IMG/VR virus record: IMGVR_UViG_3300034073_001696
Coordinates: 1 to 24,156 of that record
From: a virus
Length of the DNA: 24,156 nt
Strand: one strand, 5' to 3'
The notes beneath the pieces were generated by a model. That model did not search any database. It saw nothing but the letters and a program-made list of their open reading frames with translations, and was not told the DNA's origin. Each line of letters opens with the position of its first letter. Positions within the stretch are counted from its first letter, which is position 1. Both the position numbers and the translations under genes were made by a program. This document shows positions 14,919 through 20,838 of the stretch, piece by piece.

Positions 14919-15994
14919 CCAAGACGCCCGTTCAGTTCCTTGATCTGTTCCGCTACTACAAGGGGCTGCCGCATCAGATCGCTGCCATCCAGCAGCTGGG
15001 CGAGCTGATCCCGGCCAGCCTGCTGCACCGGGAAAATGAATGGTTCCACACCTGGAGCCAAGCCGGGAAGCAGCCGGATCCTGATTGGCTGGCCCCGGCG
15101 CTGGCCATCATCAAGGAATGGGAGGGCCTGCGGCTTGAGGCCTACAAGTGCCCGGCAGGGGTGTGGACGATTGGGTACGGCACCACCCGATACCCCGGCC
15201 CCAGTGGTGGCCCTGTCCGCAAGGACGATGCCATCACGGTGCAGCAGGCGGACTACCTGCTGCAGACCGCACTCTTTGACCTGTTCGCTCCTGGGGTGTT
15301 CCACCTGATCCCCAACAGCAAGAAGTGGAGCGGCAATCAGATCGCTGCGCTGATCAGCTTTGCCTACAACGTGGGCTTGGCTGCACTGGAAGATTCGACC
15401 CTGCGCAAGCGGCTCAATGCCAATGAGGATCGGGTCAAGGTCGTTTCAGAGGAGCTACCTAAATGGGTCCACGCTGACGGCAAAGTCCTAGAGGGCCTAG
15501 TTCGTCGCCGCAACGCTGAAGTCGCTCTGTTTGTAGGCAAGCCGCTCCAACAAGAAGTGCCACAGCAACCCGCAAAGCTCTCACCTGAGAGCCCCTTCTC
15601 TGCACGCCTTACCCCTAACATTCGCCTCGGCGAATTTGCACTGGACCAAGAGGCTCGACGTTTTGATCATTCGTACCAGATCAACACTGCCGCTGAGTTG
15701 GCCGAGTTCTTGGAGCGGGTTCGCCGCAACTTTGGGAACAAACCCGTGGTGCTAACCAGCGGGTACAGGCCACCTGCAATCAACGCCTCCGTTGGCGGAG
15801 CAAGCGGAAGTGAGCACCTCTACAACGCACCTGGAGTGGGCGCAGTTGATTTCTACGTCAAAGGTGCTGACATCAAAGCCGTCCAATCGTTCTGCGACAA
15901 ATACTGGCCCTACTCAGTTGGATACGGCGCTCCAAAGGGCTTCGTTCATCTTGGTATTCGAGCCGGGCGCCCAAAGCTCAGATGGGATTATTGA
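14915..15994 (+). CDS. Bifunctional endolysin: GH24 muramidase plus M15 peptidase
   Basis: This 359-residue enzyme degrades peptidoglycan at lysis. Residues about 60-205 form a T4-type lysozyme (GH24) domain with the triad spacing Glu70, Cys79 and Thr85 (E-8-C-5-T), the P1/P21-like variant, followed by WTIGYGTT. Residues about 235-359 form an M15 D,D- or L,D-peptidase-like domain with LTSGYRPPAINASVGG and predicted zinc ligands His301, Asp312 and His345. Two activities would cut both glycan and peptide. About 60 residues precede the first domain without a signal sequence, so export probably relies on a holin. From about 15440 the DNA switches to codons uncommon in neighbours (CTA, CGT, ACT), implying that the peptidase part was joined from another source. 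Confidence 0.88.
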   Translation: MTKTPVQFLDLFRYYKGLPHQIAAIQQLGELIPASLLHRENEWFHTWSQAGKQPDPDWLAPALAIIKEWEGLRLEAYKCPAGVWTIGYGTTRYPGPSGGPVRKDDAITVQQADYLLQTALFDLFAPGVFHLIPNSKKWSGNQIAALISFAYNVGLAALEDSTLRKRLNANEDRVKVVSEELPKWVHADGKVLEGLVRRRNAEVALFVGKPLQQEVPQQPAKLSPESPFSARLTPNIRLGEFALDQEARRFDHSYQINTAAELAEFLERVRRNFGNKPVVLTSGYRPPAINASVGGASGSEHLYNAPGVGAVDFYVKGADIKAVQSFCDKYWPYSVGYGAPKGFVHLGIRAGRPKLRWDY

Positions 15995-16641
15995 CTAGCT
16001 AAATCACGCAGTCGCGTACCAATAGGAAGAAACCAGCACTCCTCAGGCCATCCAGCGCGAATCCGACGACGCACTGTCGCTGCAAGAAGGCCTGAGCGTT
16101 CTGCAGCCTCTACGAGCGGCAGTCTTTCGTTTTGCCAAGTCACATACACAGTATTGCCTCTATTTCTTTGCTGCTCTTGCTGAGTGGCCCAACGGCAATT
16201 ACCAGGAGAGTAGTTGCCATTCACGTCAATCCTGTCAATGCTATGCCATTTGGTTGGCTTCTTACCCATATCCTCTAGGAACCTGTCAAAACTATGCCAC
16301 TCCGGGGCAACCTTTATGCCGCGCCCTCCATACAAATGATACCTGTTATGCCTTGGATAGTTGCATCGCTGTATCATTGATTTCCAGGCTATGTGCTCTG
16401 GCGTGAGAGATAAGCCATGGGTTCTGAAGTTGAGCTTTTGCCGCTCAGCGTGGAGGCAGCCGCAGCTTTGCGCTTGCCCAGACCGAAGGTTCCCTGCTCG
16501 AACAACTGATTCATTTCCGCAGTCGCAGCGGCAGAGCCATTGAGTCGCTTTTTGTCCGCTGGGTTGAAGGGTTGATGGCGCTTGGCGAATCACAACCAAG
16601 CGCCCATACCGATGACCAGTCAGGTCTAGCCTTTGGCCCAT
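15988..16641 (-). CDS. Free-standing HNH-type homing endonuclease-like protein
   Basis: This 217-residue protein matches phage HNH endonucleases with an N-terminal zinc-binding region (Cys37, Cys39, Cys41, Cys60, Cys62), then TPEHIAWKSMIQRC, YGGRGIKVAPEW and an HNH-like segment near residues 123-141 (SIDRIDVNGNYSPGNCRWAT). The C-terminal part (residues about 157-190) looks like a NUMOD-type DNA-binding helix-turn-helix ending RIRAGWPEE. The ATG at 16641, with GAGG 8 bases upstream, is preferred over a TTG at 16683. It is read opposite to the endolysin and overlaps its end by 7 bases. The DNA is less GC-rich than its neighbours, consistent with a mobile gene. The role would be to cut intron- or gene-less alleles and spread. 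Confidence 0.82.
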   Translation of the reverse strand: MGQRLDLTGHRYGRLVVIRQAPSTLQPSGQKATQWLCRCDCGNESVVRAGNLRSGQAQSCGCLHAERQKLNFRTHGLSLTPEHIAWKSMIQRCNYPRHNRYHLYGGRGIKVAPEWHSFDRFLEDMGKKPTKWHSIDRIDVNGNYSPGNCRWATQQEQQRNRGNTVYVTWQNERLPLVEAAERSGLLAATVRRRIRAGWPEECWFLPIGTRLRDLASQ

Positions 16642-16703
16642 CAGCTCATCCTCAGTGAGTTGGTCACGCTCCGGGGGCTGCAACCCGCCGGGGCACCCTC
16701 ATC

Positions 16704-16895
16704 CTAGGGAGCCTGCATCCCCCTGCTGCGGCACATCATCCGCATGATCTCTATGGCCCGCTGCCCGCAGTAGCACCGCACTGCCACATCACGGCCTACC
16801 ACCTGCCAGCAGGCTGATCCGCGTTCATCTCGGCCAACTGTGATGAATGGAAATACAGGCTGCGCAGACTGTTGCAGTAGCTGCTGCACCGCCAT
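16704..16895 (-). CDS. Small Cys-containing protein, unknown function
   Basis: This 63-residue protein starts at the ATG at 16895, with GGAGGG 4-5 bases upstream, a strong ribosome binding site that decides the start over an upstream in-frame one. It contains a strand-rich middle (QPVFPFITVGRDERGSACWQ) and a C-terminal helix (CYCGQRAIEIMRMMCRSRG) with three cysteines within 15 residues. Those cysteines could bind a metal, but the spacing is not one I recognise. It lies between the endonuclease and a methyltransferase-like gene. The start shares the CCATGG at 16892-16897 with a possible gene on the other strand. Confidence 0.6.
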   Translation of the reverse strand: MAVQQLLQQSAQPVFPFITVGRDERGSACWQVVGRDVAVRCYCGQRAIEIMRMMCRSRGMQAP

Positions 16896-17175
16896 GGAAC
16901 CCTCCAGCAGTTGGCTCATCCCCAAGCTCAGTCTCATCACCCAGGCGCAGATGGAACTGGATCGGCGGGTGGCGGCCAGGATGAGCAGGGATCAGCTGTG
17001 TGCGCTGGTGGATGACCTGATCATCAGCTGGTACCAACACATGAGTTCGTTGGATCAAGCACTCGGGCGGGTGCGGCAGCTCGAGGTGCAGGTGGCCCTG
17101 GCTGAACCGCCTAAGCCGGGATGGCCTGAGCCGTCAACTGAGCACTACCGCTGGGCGCAAGAGTTAAGAGGTTGA
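16894..17175 (+). CDS. Small helical protein on the strand opposite to the operon
   Basis: This 93-residue candidate (from ATG at 16894; an ATG at 16840 is also possible) is probably mostly helical: ITQAQMELDRRVAARMSRDQ followed by LCALVDDLIISWYQHM and a heptad-like LDQALGRVRQLEVQVALAE. Third codon positions are GC-rich like real genes in the window, and the minus-strand alternatives look like shadows. No clear ribosome binding site was seen, which lowers confidence. Its end overlaps the 3' end of the minus-strand methyltransferase-like gene by 65 bases. It would be the only sizeable + strand gene inside the early region. Confidence 0.5.
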   Translation: MEPSSSWLIPKLSLITQAQMELDRRVAARMSRDQLCALVDDLIISWYQHMSSLDQALGRVRQLEVQVALAEPPKPGWPEPSTEHYRWAQELRG

Positions 17176-17758
17176 GCTGATCCATCAATGGCGGCAGGCT
17201 TCTGCTCCCCCACTGCTCACCCATGGCATCAGCCACGCCTTGATAGGTGCGGGAGCGTTCCTTCCAGCGATCAGGGCCAGGGGGCATCAGGTGCACCCGC
17301 TCCTCACGACCCTCGACGCAGTTGGTGGGCCGCAGCCGTGGGAGATTCTTGAGCCAGAAGCAGGTGGCTTTGACCTCGCCGTGGCCGAACTGCCATGGCT
17401 GGATGATCTGATCCGGCTGGCGGATGCGGGAGTTGATCAGGCTGACGGGGTTCTCAATGCACCAGCGTGGGATGGGTGCATCCATAAGCAGACGGACAAA
17501 GGCCAAGGCGCGATCCACCCGGCCATCGGCGTACTTCTGAGCGAACCAGCGGCAGCCGCTGATGGCCAGATCCGTACAGGGGGGATGGGCCACCATGAGA
17601 TCCCAGCTCTGGCTCAACACCTCCTCAACAGGGCATTGCAGGTGCCATGCAGGGTCCGCTTCACAGGGGAGCAGGTCACAGCTCCATGCGTCGTGCCCAT
17701 GTGAGCGGAAGGCATCACGGACCCTGCCGCTGTATTCACAGGCGACTAGCACGCGCAT
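17111..17758 (-). CDS. Small C5 cytosine methyltransferase-like protein
   Basis: This 215-residue protein has landmarks of cytosine-C5 methyltransferases. It has a SAM-binding-like start (MRVLVACEYSGRVRDAF), HPPC at residues 58-61 corresponding to the catalytic PC motif IV, and ENP at 102-104 in place of the ENV motif VI. A conserved end RSRTYQGVADAMGEQW follows. It lacks the length for a target recognition domain, so it may be a very small methyltransferase, a relative acting on another substrate, or an inactive form. The ATG at 17758 follows the sigma factor stop closely; a TTG at 17764 is an alternative. Related proteins in phages are usually annotated as DNA methyltransferases. Confidence 0.7.
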   Translation of the reverse strand: MRVLVACEYSGRVRDAFRSHGHDAWSCDLLPCEADPAWHLQCPVEEVLSQSWDLMVAHPPCTDLAISGCRWFAQKYADGRVDRALAFVRLLMDAPIPRWCIENPVSLINSRIRQPDQIIQPWQFGHGEVKATCFWLKNLPRLRPTNCVEGREERVHLMPPGPDRWKERSRTYQGVADAMGEQWGSRSLPPLMDQLNLLTLAPSGSAQLTAQAIPA

Positions 17759-17760
17759 AC

Positions 17761-18732
17761 TCAAGCCACCAGCAGGCTGAGCTGCCCCGGCGCCACCTTC
17801 ACCCGCCGCCGCTTCACCACCTTCGACACGGCCACTACCGGCTGCCTGGGGATGGCGATCAAGACGAGCTGCACCGCCTGATGGCGTAGCTGCTGCTGCA
17901 GTCCCTCCAGCCGCTGCTCCAGCTGCCGCACGCTCAACCCATACCGTGCCGCCAGTTCCTTCGGCTTCACCTCCTCGCCGTCCAGGCCCCAGGCCATCGA
18001 CAGCAGGTCGCGATCTGTACGCGGCAGTTTGCGGATCAGGCCACGCAGCTGCTCAATCTGCCGCCACCGATCCTGCTGCTCCTCCTGCTCCTCGAGCGTC
18101 TGGTCATACGTGGCGACCACATCACCTAGATCTGGGCCATCGTCATCCAGCTGCACATCGAGGCTGGAGATAGGCCGGGCATTGATCAGCAGCTGCTCGA
18201 ACACGGCCATGCTCACGCCGAGCTCAGCCGCCAGTTCTTCGCGTGTGGGCGTGCGGTTCAGCTCACGCTCCAGCCGGCGGGTGATGGGCCCGAGGCGGCC
18301 CAGGTGCTGGCTATGGGAGCCGGGGATAGCGACCAGCCGGCCATGCTGATCAATGTGCCGGTTGACTGCCTGCCGGATCCACCAGTACGCATAGGTGGAG
18401 AAGCGGTAGCCGCGGTGCGGGTCGAAGCGCTCTACCGCACGGATCAGTCCTTCATTGGCAGCCTGGATCAGATCTTCGGTGGTGGTCTTCTTGGCCAGCC
18501 GGTGGCAGTGCTTGCTGATGTATGAAACGGCGAGTCTGAGGTTGGCGCGTACAAAGCGCTCCTTTGCCCTGCGGCCGCGGCGTTTGATGCCAGGGGGGCA
18601 GGCATCAGGGCCATCAGGATGATGCAGCCAGGCCTGGATCTGATTGCCCAGTTCGATCTCCTCCGCTGGCGTGAGCAGGGGGATACGACCGATCTGATCC
18701 AGCCACCAGCCCAGGCCAGATGCGGCTGCCAT
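17761..18732 (-). CDS. Sigma-70 family RNA polymerase sigma factor
   Basis: This 323-residue protein is a sigma factor with regions in order: 1.2 (LDQIGRIPLLTPAEEIELGN, residues 11-30), 2 (residues 55-126, with RFSTYAYWWIRQAVNR at 110-125), 3 (about 130-182, LERELNRTPTREELAAELGV) and 4 (about 218-275, with KELAARYGLSVRQLEQRLEG). Its nearest look is to group 1/2 factors of cyanobacteria, but region 1.1 is absent. The -35 helix in region 4.2 departs strongly from the usual TRERIRQIE. A basic tail of about 45 residues follows region 4. The start at 18732 overlaps the previous small gene's stop (TAATG) and has GAGG upstream, so it is preferred over a GTG at 18774. It likely redirects host RNA polymerase to phage promoters. 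Confidence 0.9.
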   Translation of the reverse strand: MAAASGLGWWLDQIGRIPLLTPAEEIELGNQIQAWLHHPDGPDACPPGIKRRGRRAKERFVRANLRLAVSYISKHCHRLAKKTTTEDLIQAANEGLIRAVERFDPHRGYRFSTYAYWWIRQAVNRHIDQHGRLVAIPGSHSQHLGRLGPITRRLERELNRTPTREELAAELGVSMAVFEQLLINARPISSLDVQLDDDGPDLGDVVATYDQTLEEQEEQQDRWRQIEQLRGLIRKLPRTDRDLLSMAWGLDGEEVKPKELAARYGLSVRQLEQRLEGLQQQLRHQAVQLVLIAIPRQPVVAVSKVVKRRRVKVAPGQLSLLVA

Positions 18733-18902
18733 TACATCCTCGACAGCTTCGCTACCACCACCACCTGCAGGCACAGGAACAGTGCTTGCATCCAGAGGAT
18801 GGACACCATCAGCCGGCGCAGGTCACGCAGGCTTTCAACAGGCACCACCCGCACGCCGGCGTAACGGTCAGGGCGGATGTTCGGCATCTCGATACGGGCC
18901 AT
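18732..18902 (-). CDS. Small single-pass membrane protein coupled to sigma factor
   Basis: This is a 56-codon gene that fills the gap between the exonuclease and the sigma factor. Its ATG overlaps the exonuclease stop (TGATG at 18904-18900), and its TAA overlaps the sigma start (TAATG). Such tight coupling on both sides strongly supports it. The product has a basic, polar first half (MARIEMPNIRPDRYAGVRVV) followed by a hydrophobic segment LMVSILWMQALFLCLQVVVV near residues 31-50 and a short basic end. It could anchor a partner at the membrane or act as an anti-sigma-like factor, but that is speculation from location. Confidence 0.68.
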   Translation of the reverse strand: MARIEMPNIRPDRYAGVRVVPVESLRDLRRLMVSILWMQALFLCLQVVVVAKLSRM

Positions 18903-19816
18903 CAGTCTTCAGAAGCGAGGTGTTCAAGGTGCATCCATGCCCACGGCGGCAGCTCCAGGGGCACCGGCGCAATGTCGTAACCGGGCCACCAGCCCAGCTC
19001 TGATGCAGCGACAACGGCCTGCAGGGCACGGCGATACAACCGCCGACCCATTGAGGCCTGGTCATTGGTGAGGCGATACCGGGCAACCTGATACGGCTGC
19101 TCCTTCTCAATCGCCACAAACTCAAACGCCACCGGCCGGCCGATCAGCGCACCCTCTGGCAGGCGCAGCACCTGCTCGAGCGAGCGTGCGCAGTGGAACA
19201 GGCCATCGGCATAGAACGCCGCCTGCAGCAGGTAGTGGTAGTTCGCTGCCGACTTGCCAAACTCCGACGTACTGGCGTCAGCGGTGGTCTTCAGGTCGAG
19301 GATCAGGATCTCGTCATCTGTGATCCGAACCGCATCCAGCCGGCCCTTGCATTGATGCCCACTGGTTTGGTCAATCCAATGCAGGGTGAGCTCATTGAGC
19401 TGCAGGTTCTCCGGCGTTGGCTTGAACCACGGCCCAAGGGCAGCGTGCTGATGGACAGCTTCAGCCATCGCCGCGGCCAGCTGGTGCTCATTGGCCTGGG
19501 CAATGGTCTTGCCTTCTGCTGCTGCAGCCTTGGCAGCCTCAGCAAAGGCCTTGGTGGTGGGGCCATTGGTGCAAGGCACAATCGCCTGCCATTCCTCGGG
19601 CTCCAGCAGCGCCTGGTGGAGCAGCGTGCCGATCCTGAAGGCTGGTGAATCCTTTGATGGCGGCCGGTCTGGTGACAGGAAGGCGTGCCATGCGTGAGCT
19701 GGGGTGCGTGTGATCGCCACCTTCAACAGGCTGGCGTTCCACCCCTTGAGCTGTTCGTAGTCCTGCCGGGGCATTGCGGGCAGCACCACCGCCTGGAGCT
19801 TGGTTGCGCTCACCAT
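18902..19816 (-). CDS. RecE / exonuclease VIII-like PD-(D/E)XK nuclease
   Basis: This 304-residue protein has the layout of phage RecE-type exonucleases of the PD-(D/E)XK fold: an N-terminal part with FRIGTLLHQALLEPEEW (His67), then Glu142, KGRLDAV (Asp161), ILDLKTT (Asp174, Lys176) and a helix with YLLQAAFYAD (Gln198). In the family it resects double-stranded DNA 5'-3' to leave single strands for an annealing protein, in recombination or replication. No RecT-like annealase is visible in the window, and it may lie beyond the right edge. The gene ends in a TGATG overlap with the small membrane protein gene. An in-frame ATG at 19774 is an alternative start. Confidence 0.82.
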   Translation of the reverse strand: MVSATKLQAVVLPAMPRQDYEQLKGWNASLLKVAITRTPAHAWHAFLSPDRPPSKDSPAFRIGTLLHQALLEPEEWQAIVPCTNGPTTKAFAEAAKAAAAEGKTIAQANEHQLAAAMAEAVHQHAALGPWFKPTPENLQLNELTLHWIDQTSGHQCKGRLDAVRITDDEILILDLKTTADASTSEFGKSAANYHYLLQAAFYADGLFHCARSLEQVLRLPEGALIGRPVAFEFVAIEKEQPYQVARYRLTNDQASMGRRLYRRALQAVVAASELGWWPGYDIAPVPLELPPWAWMHLEHLASED

Positions 19817-19953
19817 TGGCTGCAGGCCGCAGGGGAGGGGGCGTAGCTGGAGCAGGAGCGCTGCAGGCTGGTTTCAGCAGGCCCGGCCAGCAGCATGGCT
19901 GCGGCAGTCAGGATCAAGACTGCGATCAAGTGGAGGCGAGAGGAGAGTGCCAT
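19810..19953 (-). CDS. Possible small secreted or membrane peptide
   Basis: This 47-codon candidate has a hydrophobic segment after a short basic start (MALSSRLHLIAVLILTAAAM followed by LLAGPAETS), resembling a signal peptide. A short tail with two cysteines follows. Its TGA lies within the start of the exonuclease gene (7-base overlap), and third positions are GC-rich. No ribosome binding site is visible, and the + strand candidate at 19952-20080 starts at the same palindromic CCATGG. Either or both could be real. Function is unknown. Confidence 0.4.
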   Translation of the reverse strand: MALSSRLHLIAVLILTAAAMLLAGPAETSLQRSCSSYAPSPAACSQW

Positions 19954-20080
19954 GGAGGAGATCAGGAAGGATGTGGGCAGGGGGCTGATCAAGCCAGACC
20001 CGTCTGCCATCAACGATTCGAAAGAGCTGGCCGCGGCAGCTGACCAGCCGGTGATTGCCGTCAGAGGTGCGCATGACTAA
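19952..20080 (+). CDS. Possible small + strand protein (42 residues)
   Basis: This 42-codon candidate is read opposite to the surrounding operon. It is preceded by AGGAGAG (19941-19947) a few bases upstream, a better ribosome binding site than most genes here. The product opens MEEIRKDVGRGLIKPDPSAI, is charged and contains an Ala-rich helix. It has no similarity I recognise. It occupies a gap of about 260 bases between the exonuclease and the 58-residue protein genes. The competing minus-strand peptide means only moderate support. Confidence 0.35.
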   Translation: MEEIRKDVGRGLIKPDPSAINDSKELAAAADQPVIAVRGAHD

Positions 20081-20253
20081 GACCAGACCCGTAAACTGTA
20101 GCGGTCTGGACTGAGATCAGCAACAGGCAAAACCTTAAGCATCGTCGTGTGGTTAGCGGCCTGTGCCAGTGATGGCGTGATGAATGCCCGCCCATTGCGG
20201 GGGGTGACGACGTACCAGGGGCGGTCCTGGGCATTGGCCAGGGCTTGGGCCAT
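20077..20253 (-). CDS. Small protein (58 residues), unknown function
   Basis: This gene starts at the ATG at 20253, one base after the stop of the alpha-CTD-like gene (TGAAATG), which identifies the start; the longer frame upstream of it lies across another gene and is not used. The product is 58 residues, with a compact sequence RPWYVVTPRNGRAFITPSLA followed by a helix and a strand. It is probably a small alpha/beta protein without a membrane segment. The function is unknown. Its tight coupling suggests it works with the transcription-related genes around it. Confidence 0.55.
   Translation of the reverse strand: MAQALANAQDRPWYVVTPRNGRAFITPSLAQAANHTTMLKVLPVADLSPDRYSLRVWS
20083..20109. repeat. 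Inverted repeat, 7-base stem
   Basis: CCAGACC (20083-20089) and GGTCTGG (20103-20109) form a perfect 7-base stem with a 13-base loop. The repeat extends to 10 pairs with one mismatch. It lies inside the end of the 58-residue minus-strand gene and just after the stop of the + strand candidate. No U-run follows on either strand, so terminator activity is doubtful; it could be an operator or RNA processing element. Confidence 0.35.
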
Positions 20254-20254
20254 T

Positions 20255-20575
20255 TCAGTTCTTGTCACGGTGGAACCTGGCGATGGAATCAGTGATGACC
20301 GTTGCGCCGACTGATCCGATATGGCGGATGGTGCGCAAGCTGGTTTCCGGCAGTGGCGCCACCTCATGGATCCACTTGTATCCGGCACGCCGGAGGGCGC
20401 CGTAGTACAGGGTCGGCAGCTGCAGATCCGATAGCGGCACGTGCCGGTGATTGGTGGAGAGGTAGTGATTGGCGAGGGCATTGGCAAAGGCGATCACCTT
20501 GCTCTCCTCACTGCCACGCTGGTCGTACCAGAGGCTGAGGGCCTGCCCTGGTGATAGGCGTGCTGGCTTGGTCAT
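20255..20575 (-). CDS. Protein with RNA polymerase alpha C-terminal domain-like (helix-hairpin-helix) fold
   Basis: This 106-residue protein has a C-terminal half (residues about 51-101) that reads like an alpha-CTD: LQLPTLYYGALRRAGYKWIH, EVAPLPETSLRTIRHIG and then a helix ending TVITDSIARF. In alpha, this region binds promoter UP elements and activators. The position equivalent to the DNA-contacting Arg265 is not kept, so DNA contacts may differ. The N-terminal 50 residues are helical and unrecognised. It overlaps the coiled-coil gene start (ATGA). As it shares an operon with a phage sigma factor, a role in steering host RNA polymerase is plausible but inferred. Confidence 0.65.
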   Translation of the reverse strand: MTKPARLSPGQALSLWYDQRGSEESKVIAFANALANHYLSTNHRHVPLSDLQLPTLYYGALRRAGYKWIHEVAPLPETSLRTIRHIGSVGATVITDSIARFHRDKN

Positions 20576-20838
20576 GCGTCTTCAATGAGTTGGCGTCGAA
20601 GGGTTTGAAGGCTGATGGCATTGAGGCCGGCCCTGCTGAGCTGCTCGAGCTGCAGATCGATCAGTGCGACCACCCGGCCGCGCTCCTCCTGCCGGCCGCA
20701 CCGCAGGGCCTGCTGTACGGCATTGCTCTGGCTGAGCTCCTCGGCTGCCTTGGCAACCTGCTGCTCGCGCTGCTCCAGTTCAAACTGCTGCTGCTGCAGC
20801 TCACTGAGCAGCTCATGAATGGTCTGGAGTCGATTCAT
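20572..20838 (-). CDS. Coiled-coil protein, unknown function
   Basis: This 88-residue protein starts at the ATG at 20838, overlapping the preceding stop (ATGA), rather than at an earlier in-frame codon at 20913, which lies within the upstream gene. It contains a Gln/Glu-rich helix (LLSELQQQQFELEQREQQVA) with strong coiled-coil character and then a second helix with EERGRVVALIDLQLEQLSRA. No catalytic motif or membrane segment is present. It may be an oligomerisation partner for the DNA-binding proteins on either side. Both ends share four-base overlaps with its neighbours. Confidence 0.65.
   Translation of the reverse strand: MNRLQTIHELLSELQQQQFELEQREQQVAKAAEELSQSNAVQQALRCGRQEERGRVVALIDLQLEQLSRAGLNAISLQTLRRQLIEDA

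Noticed and set aside
19193-19648. Plus-strand frame of 151 codons
   Set aside because: It is the mirror of the RecE-like exonuclease gene, whose catalytic residues are clear.
19874-20074. Minus-strand 66-codon frame starting two bases after the 58-residue gene's stop
   Set aside because: The start position fits the operon, but third positions in its second half turn T-rich and it would overlap the peptide candidate by 80 bases. Kept only as a possibility.
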